NCBI GenBank assembly: GCA_013044085.1
Contig: JABEVI010000082.1
Coordinates: 1 to 10,604 of the forward strand
Direction of reading: 5' to 3'
Source: Steroidobacteraceae bacterium
Lineage (GTDB): Bacteria; Pseudomonadota; Gammaproteobacteria; Steroidobacterales; Steroidobacteraceae
Length of the DNA stretch: 10,604 nt
Below are positions 1 through 6,806 of the stretch, piece by piece. The position numbers and the translations under genes are program-made. Within the stretch, counting starts at the first letter, position 1; each line of letters opens with the position of its first letter. Under the pieces are notes generated by a model, which was not told the DNA's origin, did not search any database, and was given only the letters and a program-made list of their open reading frames with translations.

Positions 1-1219
1 AGACATCGTAGGGGAATCGGTCGTCGGTCGCGACGTGATAGATCTGCGCGGTCGGCTGATTGAACCAGGAACTCCAACTCCTGCCGCCGTTCAGCGTGAT
101 CAAGGTCCCCTGGTCGGTGCCGAGGATGCGCTGATTCGGGTCGCTCGGATCGATCCACAGTTCATGGAAGTCATCCCCGGTCGGGTCGCCTTTCTGCGGC
201 AAGAACAGCTTGCCGCCGTCGTCCGAGTGAAGCACGATCGTGTTCATCACCCACAGGCGGTTCGCATCGGCCGGATCGACGGTAATGCCACCGAAATACC
301 AGCCGCGCTGCCAGATCCGCGGGTCCGCACTCTGCCGCCGCCAGTGCGCACCGCCGTCGTCGGAGCGGTACAACCCGCCGGCCGCCGCGTCGACGATCGC
401 GTAGACGCGCCGCGGCGCGGCCGGCGAAAGCGCGATACCGATCCTGCCGGTATGAGCGGGCAGGCCGCCGCCGAGGCGCCGCCAGTGGAGGCCACCGTCG
501 GCCGATTTGTACAGCCCGCCGCCCGGACCACTGGAAGGCGGGTAGATGTTCCACGGCGGTCGGCGCGTCTGCCACAAGGCCGCGTAGATCACCCGCGGAT
601 CGCCGGGCTGGAAGGCCAGATCGACCGCCCCGGTATCGACGCCACGGTAGAGGATCTTACGCCAGGTCCTTCCGCCGTCGGTCGTCTTGAACACGCCGCG
701 CATCGCGTTGGGGCCGTAGGGATGACCGAGCGCCGCCACATAGACGACGTCCGCGTTGCCAGGATCGATGAGTATCGCCGCGATCTGCCGTGTGTCGGTG
801 AGGCCGACGTGGACCCAGGTCTTGCCGCCGTCGAGGGACTTATAGACACCATCACCCTGCGCGATGTCCGAGCGCATGTCGGCCTCGCCGGTACCGACGT
901 AGATCACCTGCGGATTCGACGGCGCCACCGCGATTGCGCCGATCGAGGCCACCGGTTCATGATCGAAGATCGGCCGCCAGGTGCGGCCGGCGTCGAGTGT
1001 CTCCCAAACACCCCCGTCGACCGCGCCGAAGTACCAATGCTGCGGCTGGCCGGGCACCCCGGTCACCGCGAGCACCCGACCCCCGCGGAACGGTCCGATG
1101 AAGCGCCAATGCATTCCGCCGAGCAGCGAGGGGGCATAGCCGGCCGCATGCGCGTTCAGACCGCACGCGACGGCAAGAACGAACATCGGTAGCAGGTTTC
1201 GGCGGAACGGGTGCCGCAT
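1..1219 (-). CDS. Secreted BNR/sortilin-type beta-propeller protein (3' end outside window)
   Basis: The first 406 codons of a larger protein are visible; the reading frame stays open to the left edge. The N-terminus looks like a signal peptide: basic RRN, a hydrophobic LLPMFVLAVACGL stretch, and a likely cleavage after AHA near residue 25. The mature part then opens with WRFIGPFRGGRV, the usual start of large bacterial proteins annotated as 'glycosyl hydrolase, BNR repeat' or VPS10/sortilin-like. Seven Asp-box motifs (S/T-x-D-x-G-x-T/H-W, some degenerate) lie near residues 74, 128, 179, 239, 286, 331 and 375, each on a blade turn of a beta-propeller. Family members are often about 1000 residues, so less than half is seen. 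The ATG at 1219 has a GGGAG ribosome site 5 nt upstream. The protein is probably periplasmic or secreted. Asp-box folds occur in sialidases, sortilins and sugar-binding proteins, and no catalytic residues are identifiable, so enzymatic function is unknown. Confidence 0.85.
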   Translation of the reverse strand, partial: MRHPFRRNLLPMFVLAVACGLNAHAAGYAPSLLGGMHWRFIGPFRGGRVLAVTGVPGQPQHWYFGAVDGGVWETLDAGRTWRPIFDHEPVASIGAIAVAPSNPQVIYVGTGEADMRSDIAQGDGVYKSLDGGKTWVHVGLTDTRQIAAILIDPGNADVVYVAALGHPYGPNAMRGVFKTTDGGRTWRKILYRGVDTGAVDLAFQPGDPRVIYAALWQTRRPPWNIYPPSSGPGGGLYKSADGGLHWRRLGGGLPAHTGRIGIALSPAAPRRVYAIVDAAAGGLYRSDDGGAHWRRQSADPRIWQRGWYFGGITVDPADANRLWVMNTIVLHSDDGGKLFLPQKGDPTGDDFHELWIDPSDPNQRILGTDQGTLITLNGGRSWSSWFNQPTAQIYHVATDDRFPYDV

Positions 1220-1338
1220 CGTCACTCCCAAGCGCGCAGGTGGGATTTAGCGCGCCAAGCGTGCGAGTCTAGCATCACCCGTCGCAACGGCGGATCGGTT
1301 AACCTTGGTCCGAGTCGGCCAAAGAGACGGTGATCCGC
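1220..1338. promoter_or_regulatory. Divergent promoter region with nested inverted repeat
   Basis: This gap separates the starts of the divergent beta-propeller and peptide-transporter genes and must hold both promoters. I see no convincing sigma-70 pair; TAGACT on the minus strand (about 1266-1271) is a possible -10 with no good -35. The clearest structure is GGTTAACC (1297-1304), a perfect 8-bp palindrome. It sits inside a wider imperfect repeat with arms CGGATC (1291-1296) and GGTCCG (1307-1312), five of six positions paired. It could be an operator, but no regulator family can be named from it. Confidence 0.4.
1329..1333 (+). promoter_or_regulatory. Ribosome binding site deciding the transporter start
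   Basis: GGTGA lies 5 nt upstream of the ATG at 1339. For the alternative GTG at 1330 the only purine-rich candidate (AAGAGA, 1322-1327) is just 2 nt away, which is too close. This favours the shorter protein starting MQTQTP. Confidence 0.5.
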
Positions 1339-3075
1339 ATGCAGACGCAAACACCCGCAGCCACCCAGACCCGCTCGTTCGCGGCGGTCTACCTGATCGA
1401 GATGTGGGAGCGCTTCGGCTTCTACGGCATGCAGGCGCTGATCGTCTATTACATGGTCGAGCGTCTCGGATTCCCGGATGACCGCGCCAACCTCGTGTTC
1501 AGCGCCGCCACGGCGCTCATCTACGTTGCGCCGGCGGTCGGCGGCTGGATCGGCGACAAGTACCTCGGCACCCGCCGCACCATGTTGATCGGCGCCTGTG
1601 TGCTCGCCCTCGGCTATGCGCTGATGGCGGTGCCGAGCGAGGACACCTGGACCCTGTTCGGCGCCCTCGGCGTGATCGTCGTCGGCAACGGCCTGTTCAA
1701 ACCGAATGCGGCCAACCTGGTGCGCAAGATCTACGAGGGCGACGATGCCAAGATCGACAGCGCATTCACGCTGTACTACATGGCCGTCAACGTCGGCTCG
1801 ACGGTGTCGATGCTATTGACGCCCTGGATCAAGGACTACGTGAACCGCGTCTACGGGCACAACCTCGGCTGGCACGCCGCGTTCGCGGTTTGCTTCGCGG
1901 GCTTAGGCGTCGGCTTGGGCAACTACCTGCTGATGCGCAAGGCGATGCGGCACATCGGCTCCGAGCCCGACGCCTCGCCGGCGCGCCCCGGCCGACTGCT
2001 CGCGGTGCTCGGCGGCGGCCTGCTCTGCGTCGCCGGCTCGGCGGTCGTGCTGCAGTACGAATCGGTCGCGCGCATCTTCGTTTACGCTGCCGGCGCGGTT
2101 CTGCTCGGGATCTTCGCGCGGCTGATCTTGAACAGCCACCGGGACGAGCGTGCCGGATTGATCGCGGCGCTGGTGCTCGTCGTGCAGACGATTTTCTTCT
2201 TCATTTTTTACCAGCAGATGTCGACCTCGCTCGCCTTGTTCGCGCTGCGCAACGTCGACTGGCATCAGGGCCTGTTCGGAATCCGCCTGTGGACTTGGAA
2301 TCCGGCGCAGTACCAGGCGCTGAACCCGATCTGGATCATGCTCTTGAGCCCCCTGCTCGCCTGGGCCTATACCCGCGCCGGCGCGCGCGGCAAGGATCTG
2401 TCGATCGCGGCGAAGTTCGCGCTCGGCTTCGCGGTGGTCGCGATCGGCTACTTCATCTACGGCTTCTCCGGACGCACCGCCGTCGACGGCATGACCTCGT
2501 CCTGGTACATGATCTGGGGCTACGGCTTCTATTCCCTCGGCGAACTCCTGGTGAGCGGACTCGGGCTGGCGATGATCGCGCGCTACATTCCGGCGCGGAT
2601 GGGCGGCTTCATGATGGGGGCGTATTTCGTCGCGGTCGGCATTTCCGGCTATCTCGGCGGCGTGGTCGCCAATTTTGCGAGCATCCCGAGCCGCATCTCC
2701 CAGATCGTGAAGATGGTGCCGGCCCGCGGCATGAGCCGCATCGCGAGCGCCTACCCGCAGGCGCTCACGCTCAAACTCGATGACTTCCGCCAGTGGGTCG
2801 GCTCCCTGCCGGTAGACGACGCCGCCAAACTCGGGCGGACGCTCGCCGCCGCGCATGCCGCGCCGTTCGACCAGCTGCCGGCCTCGACGCAGCAGCTGCT
2901 GCTGCGCTTCAGCGACAGTCTGCACGCGGCGACGCTGCCGGTCTACACCAAGCTGTTCAACGAACTGGGCGTCGCGGCGATCCTCTGCACTGCGATCGCC
3001 GTCGCCGCGATCCCGATGATGCGGCGCCTCTCGGCCGCCCATGCCCGCAAGGGCGCGGCGAACGACGAACGCTGA
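1339..3075 (+). CDS. POT-family proton-coupled di/tripeptide transporter, DtpA-like
   Basis: A 578-residue inner-membrane symporter that would import di- and tripeptides with protons. Visible family marks are the ExxERF motif at residues 21-26 (EMWERFGFYG) in the first helix, the loop GGWIGDKYLGTRR, the helix-4 segment GNGLFKPN with its conserved lysine, the PTR signature FTLYYMAVNVGS, and a middle block (FYQQMSTSLALFALRNV, then QYQALNPIW, then SLGELLVSGLGLAMIA) that closely resembles E. coli DtpA. About 14 membrane segments are expected. The protein is longer than the usual 480-510 residues because the loop before the last helix (about residues 451-528) is expanded. The ATG at 1339 is preferred over the in-frame GTG at 1330 because GGTGA lies 5 nt before the ATG. 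It converges on the Rieske gene, with 10 nt between the stop codons. Exact peptide specificity cannot be read from the sequence. Confidence 0.93.
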   Translation: MQTQTPAATQTRSFAAVYLIEMWERFGFYGMQALIVYYMVERLGFPDDRANLVFSAATALIYVAPAVGGWIGDKYLGTRRTMLIGACVLALGYALMAVPSEDTWTLFGALGVIVVGNGLFKPNAANLVRKIYEGDDAKIDSAFTLYYMAVNVGSTVSMLLTPWIKDYVNRVYGHNLGWHAAFAVCFAGLGVGLGNYLLMRKAMRHIGSEPDASPARPGRLLAVLGGGLLCVAGSAVVLQYESVARIFVYAAGAVLLGIFARLILNSHRDERAGLIAALVLVVQTIFFFIFYQQMSTSLALFALRNVDWHQGLFGIRLWTWNPAQYQALNPIWIMLLSPLLAWAYTRAGARGKDLSIAAKFALGFAVVAIGYFIYGFSGRTAVDGMTSSWYMIWGYGFYSLGELLVSGLGLAMIARYIPARMGGFMMGAYFVAVGISGYLGGVVANFASIPSRISQIVKMVPARGMSRIASAYPQALTLKLDDFRQWVGSLPVDDAAKLGRTLAAAHAAPFDQLPASTQQLLLRFSDSLHAATLPVYTKLFNELGVAAILCTAIAVAAIPMMRRLSAAHARKGAANDER

Positions 3076-3085
3076 GCCGCTACGC

Positions 3086-4321
3086 TCAAGCCTGCGGTGC
3101 GCCGAGCTCGCGCAAATACCACTGCTGGAAGGTCGCGACCCGCCGCTCGTGCTGCGAGTAGCGCCCCGGCTGGTAGCGCTTGGAGAGGATCCCGGCCTGG
3201 TTGTTCTCGGTGATCCGTTTGTCCTGCAGCGTCGTCCGGTCCCAGCCCCAGATCATCTTCGGCACGTCGTAGCCCTCGGCCTTGCCGTCGACGAGCCAGG
3301 TCAGATCGACGTCGGTGTTCATCGGGCCGCGCGGCGTGAACTGAAACAGCACCGCGAAGTCATTGGTCGCGACGACGTGCGTGAACGGGCTGAACGAGAC
3401 GTACATGCGTCCTTGGTCGAAGCCGAGACGCTTGCCCATCAAGGACGATGCGGGCTGTCCGTCTTCGGTCTCGCTCTCGTAGCCCTCGCGGATGGTCCGC
3501 TGCAACAAGAGCCTCAGGTGCGAGGAATCCGGCCCGTCATCGACGGTGCCGATCGGCCTGCCGAGCGCGGCGGCACGCCGTTCCCAAGCCTGCAGGGTGG
3601 GCAGGTAGCTCTGCACCGCGTCCTTCGGCCCCGAACTCGGACCGGCACCGAACGCGATCAGCGCGTCCGCCGGATGCATGGAGCTGAATTCCGGATGCGA
3701 CGGCGTGCAGTGGTAACACTCGACGAAATTCTCCACGACCAGCTTCCAGTTCGCGCTCGTCGGGTAGGAGATGCGATGCGCGATCTTCGCATTCGCGAAG
3801 CCATGGAAGTCGAGGTAAGGCTCGAGATCGCCGAAGGTCGTCTGGAAATCCACGGGCTCGCCGTCGCTCAGGTTCACGAAGATGAAACCATGGAAAACCC
3901 GCACATGGGCGCGATGCAGCCCATTGTCCTGTTTGGCGAAATCGGCCGGCATGAGCCTCGCCGCGAGCAGCGCCCCATCGAGCCCGTAGCTCCAGGCGTG
4001 ATACGCACAGGTCAGTCTGTGGACCCGGCCCGAGGACTCGGTGCAGATCAGCGAACCCCGGTGCCGGCAGACGTTGTAGAAGGCGTTGATGCGCGACTCG
4101 TCGCTGCGCACGACGATGAGCGACTCGCCACCGATCCGGAAGAGGAAATAGTCGCCTTTCTGGCGCACTTGATCGACGTGTCCGGCGACGATCCACTTGC
4201 GGCCGGCGACACGTTCCATGTCGCGCGCGTAGTACTCCTCGTCGCAGTAGAACCTGCGCTCGAGGCTGTAGCCGGTGTCCTGATCCATTGCGGCCGGCGC
4301 AATCGCGTTTGCCGTCGTCAT
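3086..4321 (-). CDS. Rieske non-haem iron oxygenase, GbcA/stachydrine-demethylase type (probable quaternary-amine demethylase)
   Basis: A 411-residue cytoplasmic oxygenase alpha subunit. The N-terminal Rieske [2Fe-2S] domain has C85-x-H87 (CRHRG) and C105-x2-H108 (CAYHAWSYGLDG). The catalytic domain has NFVECYHCTPSHPEF, with H204 and H209 as probable ligands of the mononuclear iron. The third ligand is probably D367 in the QD of DRTTLQDKRITENNQ. This ligand pattern, the length and the PGRYS stretch near the end fit the group containing glycine betaine monooxygenase GbcA, stachydrine demethylase Stc2 and carnitine oxygenase CntA. These use O2 and electrons to remove an N-methyl group as formaldehyde or to cleave an amine. 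It is the last gene of the operon, 35 nt after the SARDH-like gene, which supports betaine-type demethylation. Electrons must come from a separate reductase, and none is encoded nearby. The ATG at 4321 is chosen over 4327 because of its ribosome site. The exact substrate (glycine betaine, proline betaine, another betaine) is inferred. Confidence 0.88.
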   Translation of the reverse strand: MTTANAIAPAAMDQDTGYSLERRFYCDEEYYARDMERVAGRKWIVAGHVDQVRQKGDYFLFRIGGESLIVVRSDESRINAFYNVCRHRGSLICTESSGRVHRLTCAYHAWSYGLDGALLAARLMPADFAKQDNGLHRAHVRVFHGFIFVNLSDGEPVDFQTTFGDLEPYLDFHGFANAKIAHRISYPTSANWKLVVENFVECYHCTPSHPEFSSMHPADALIAFGAGPSSGPKDAVQSYLPTLQAWERRAAALGRPIGTVDDGPDSSHLRLLLQRTIREGYESETEDGQPASSLMGKRLGFDQGRMYVSFSPFTHVVATNDFAVLFQFTPRGPMNTDVDLTWLVDGKAEGYDVPKMIWGWDRTTLQDKRITENNQAGILSKRYQPGRYSQHERRVATFQQWYLRELGAPQA

Positions 4322-4328
4322 ATTCATG

Positions 4329-4334
4329 CTCCTT
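4329..4334 (-). promoter_or_regulatory. Ribosome binding site deciding the Rieske oxygenase start
   Basis: AAGGAG on the minus strand lies 7 nt upstream of the ATG at 4321 but only 1 nt from the ATG at 4327. The second ATG is therefore the likely start, giving MTTANA as the N-terminus. Confidence 0.65.
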
Positions 4335-4356
4335 GGTCGTGTGTGCCGAACCGCGT

Positions 4357-6804
4357 TCAGCGCTTGATGCGCTCGTTGCGCGGATCGTAAAAAGGCTGCA
4401 GCGAGGCGCTCGCCGCGTGGCGCCGGCCGGCGATCTCGATCTCGTAATCCCGGGCGCCGATCGATTCGACCGGCGCATCGTCCGGTGCGCGCACGTAACC
4501 CAGGCCGACCGCCGCGCCCAGGGAATGGGCGAACATCCCCGAGCGGATGTGGCCGACGAGCTCCGCGCCCCGCCAGATCGGTTCGTTGTGGTACAGCAGC
4601 GGCTCGGACGAATCCAGCTTGAACTGCACCAGCCGGCGGCGCACGCCCGCCTCGCGCTGGCGCAGCAGCGCCTCACGGCCGATGAAGCCGCCGGCCTTCT
4701 CGAACTTGACGGCGAAGCCGAGCCCCGCCTCGAGCGGTGTCTCCTCATCGGTGATGTCATGACCCCAGTGACGGTAGGCCTTCTCGATGCGCAGGGAATT
4801 GAGCGCGTGATAGCCCGCGTGCACGAGTCCATGCTCCGCCCCGGCGGCGAGGATTTCCTCGTAGACGCCGACCATGAACTCGGTCGGCACGTACAGTTCC
4901 CAGCCGAGTTCGCCGACATAGGTGATCCGCGTCGCGCGCACCAGCGCATAGCCGAGTTCGATGGTGCGGCTGGTCGCGAACGGGAACGCCGCGTTCGACA
5001 GATCATCCGGCGTCAGGGTTTGCAGCAACTGCCGCGAGTTCGGTCCCATGACCGAGAGCACGCCCATCGCCGAGCTTACGTTCGTGAGCACGCAATGCGA
5101 GCCGGGTTCGATGTGCCGCTTCAGCCAGTTAAAATCGCGCGTCTCGGTCTCGGCGCCGCCGACGATCAGAAACGCGGTCTCGTCCAGACGGGTGATGGTG
5201 AGGTCGGCCTCGATGCCGCCGCGCTCGTTGAGCCACTGCGTGTATACGACCCGGCCCGGCGCGACGTCGACGTCGTTCGCGCACACCCGGCCCAGCACCC
5301 GGGCCGCATCCACCCCCTCGAGCCTGAATTTCGCGAACGAGGACTGATCGAACAAGCCAACCGCGCCGCGCACCGCCCGGTGCTCGTGCGCGCTGTGCTC
5401 GAACCAGTTCTGCCGCCCATAGCTGTATTCATAGACGGGCTTCGTGCCGGCCGCGGCAAACCAGTTCGCCCGCTCCCAGCCAAAAGCCTCGCCGAAGCAG
5501 GCGCCCGCCGCCGCCAGCCGGTCGTGCAGCGCCGAACGGCGCACGCCGCGCGCGGTCTCGTACTGGCGAAACGGCCAATGCGTCGCATACAGCAATCCGA
5601 GGCTCTCCGAGACGCGTGTGCGCAGGTACTTGCGGTTCGCCTGAAACGGCATGTTACGACGCACGTCCACTTCCCACAGATCGACCGGCGGATGGCCGTC
5701 GCGAATCCACTCGGCGACCACCTTGCCGACGCCGCCCGCCGACTGCAGTCCGATCGAGTTCATGCCTGCGGCGACGAACAGATTCTGCAGTTCCGGCGAT
5801 TCGCCGAGGTGATAGCGGACGTCCGGCGTGAAACTCTCCGGTCCGCAGAAGAATTTTTGCAGCCCCGCCGTCTCGAGGGCCGGGATGCGGCGCATCGCGT
5901 CGAACAGGACGGGTTCGAAATGACTGAAATCGCCGGCGATCTCGCCGAACGCGAAATCCTCGGCGACGCCCTCCATGCCCCAAGGCCGGGCATGCGGCTC
6001 GAACGCGCCGACCAGCAGCTTGCCCGCATCCTGTTTGAAGTAGCTGCAGTGATCGTAGTCGCGCAGCACCGGCAGGTCCGGATGCAAACCCTCCACGTCC
6101 TTGAAGAGCACGTAGTAATGCTCGCAGGCATGCAGCGGCACCGTCACCCCGACGCTCGCCGCCAGATCGCGCGTCCACAGGCCGCCGCACAGCACGACGT
6201 GATCGGCATCGATCCTGCCGTGCTCGGTATCGACGCCCGTGACCCGCCGGCCGTCGTGGCGAATCTTCGTCACCTTGCAGTCCTGTTGGATGCGCACACC
6301 GCGGTTGCGCGCGCCCTTGGCGAGCGCCTGGGTGATGTCGACCGCGTTCGCGTAGCCGTCGCTCGGGATGTGAATGCCGCCGATCACGTCCTCGAGGTTC
6401 GCGATCGGATACAGCGCGCGGATTTCGTCGCGGTCGACGACGTCGACGCGCAGTCCGAACACCTTGGCCATCGAGGCGTTGCGACGCAGCTCCTCCATGC
6501 GCGCGGCGGTGGTCGCGAGCGAGACCGAGCCGCACTGCCGGTAGCCGGTCGCCTGCCCGGTCTCCGCCTCGAGACGGTGATAGAGCTCGCCGGTGTAGCG
6601 CGCCAGCTGGGTCATGTTGATCGATTGGCGAAGCTGGCCGATGAGTCCGGCGGCGTGCCAGGTCGTGCCGCAGGTCAGCTGCTTGCGCTCGAGCAACACC
6701 ACGTCGCTCCAGCCGAGTTTGCCGAGATGGTAGGCGATCGAGCAACCGACGACTCCGCCACCGACGATGACGACGCGCGCGCGCGCGGGCAGGTCCATGG
6801 CCAT
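4357..6804 (-). CDS. FAD-dependent sarcosine dehydrogenase-like protein (DAO-GcvT fusion)
   Basis: An 815-residue flavoenzyme of the DMGDH/SARDH family, expected to oxidise an N-methylated glycine and pass the one-carbon unit to tetrahydrofolate. The N-terminal Rossmann motif VIVGGGVVG is at residues 12-20. TCGTTWHAAGL follows, whose H50 matches the histidine that carries covalent FAD in mammalian DMGDH and SARDH. The DAO-type oxidase domain runs to about 370, a linking FAO_M-type region to about 430, and a GcvT aminomethyltransferase-like half to the end. GGIEADLTI contains D534, at the position of the folate-domain active-site aspartate. The C-terminal YDPRNERIKR resembles the end of human SARDH (FDPNNKRVKG), so sarcosine is favoured as substrate over dimethylglycine, though not proven. 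It lies 2 nt downstream of the DMGDH-like gene. The ATG at 6804, with GAGGG 7 nt upstream, is chosen over the TTG at 6810. Confidence 0.85.
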   Translation of the reverse strand: MAMDLPARARVVIVGGGVVGCSIAYHLGKLGWSDVVLLERKQLTCGTTWHAAGLIGQLRQSINMTQLARYTGELYHRLEAETGQATGYRQCGSVSLATTAARMEELRRNASMAKVFGLRVDVVDRDEIRALYPIANLEDVIGGIHIPSDGYANAVDITQALAKGARNRGVRIQQDCKVTKIRHDGRRVTGVDTEHGRIDADHVVLCGGLWTRDLAASVGVTVPLHACEHYYVLFKDVEGLHPDLPVLRDYDHCSYFKQDAGKLLVGAFEPHARPWGMEGVAEDFAFGEIAGDFSHFEPVLFDAMRRIPALETAGLQKFFCGPESFTPDVRYHLGESPELQNLFVAAGMNSIGLQSAGGVGKVVAEWIRDGHPPVDLWEVDVRRNMPFQANRKYLRTRVSESLGLLYATHWPFRQYETARGVRRSALHDRLAAAGACFGEAFGWERANWFAAAGTKPVYEYSYGRQNWFEHSAHEHRAVRGAVGLFDQSSFAKFRLEGVDAARVLGRVCANDVDVAPGRVVYTQWLNERGGIEADLTITRLDETAFLIVGGAETETRDFNWLKRHIEPGSHCVLTNVSSAMGVLSVMGPNSRQLLQTLTPDDLSNAAFPFATSRTIELGYALVRATRITYVGELGWELYVPTEFMVGVYEEILAAGAEHGLVHAGYHALNSLRIEKAYRHWGHDITDEETPLEAGLGFAVKFEKAGGFIGREALLRQREAGVRRRLVQFKLDSSEPLLYHNEPIWRGAELVGHIRSGMFAHSLGAAVGLGYVRAPDDAPVESIGARDYEIEIAGRRHAASASLQPFYDPRNERIKR

Positions 6805-6806
6805 CT

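Noticed and set aside
35..1192. A 385-codon open frame on the plus strand opposite the beta-propeller gene
   Set aside because: The minus strand encodes a signal peptide and seven Asp-box repeats, while this frame shows no domain or membrane segment.
3073..3088. TGAGC-N6-GCTCA hairpin formed by the two convergent stop codons of the transporter and Rieske genes
   Set aside because: The stem is only 5 bp and no T-run follows on either strand, so it is too weak to call a terminator; both TGA stops being in the stem could be chance.
3041..4390. A 449-codon open frame on the plus strand opposite the Rieske oxygenase gene
   Set aside because: It overlaps the end of the transporter gene and the whole Rieske gene, whose iron-ligand motifs are unmistakable.
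6774..6787. Run of seven CG dinucleotides near the start of the SARDH-like gene, a possible Z-DNA tract
   Set aside because: It is explained by GCG/CGC codons for Ala-Arg-Ala-Arg before the FAD motif, and nothing else marks it as functional.
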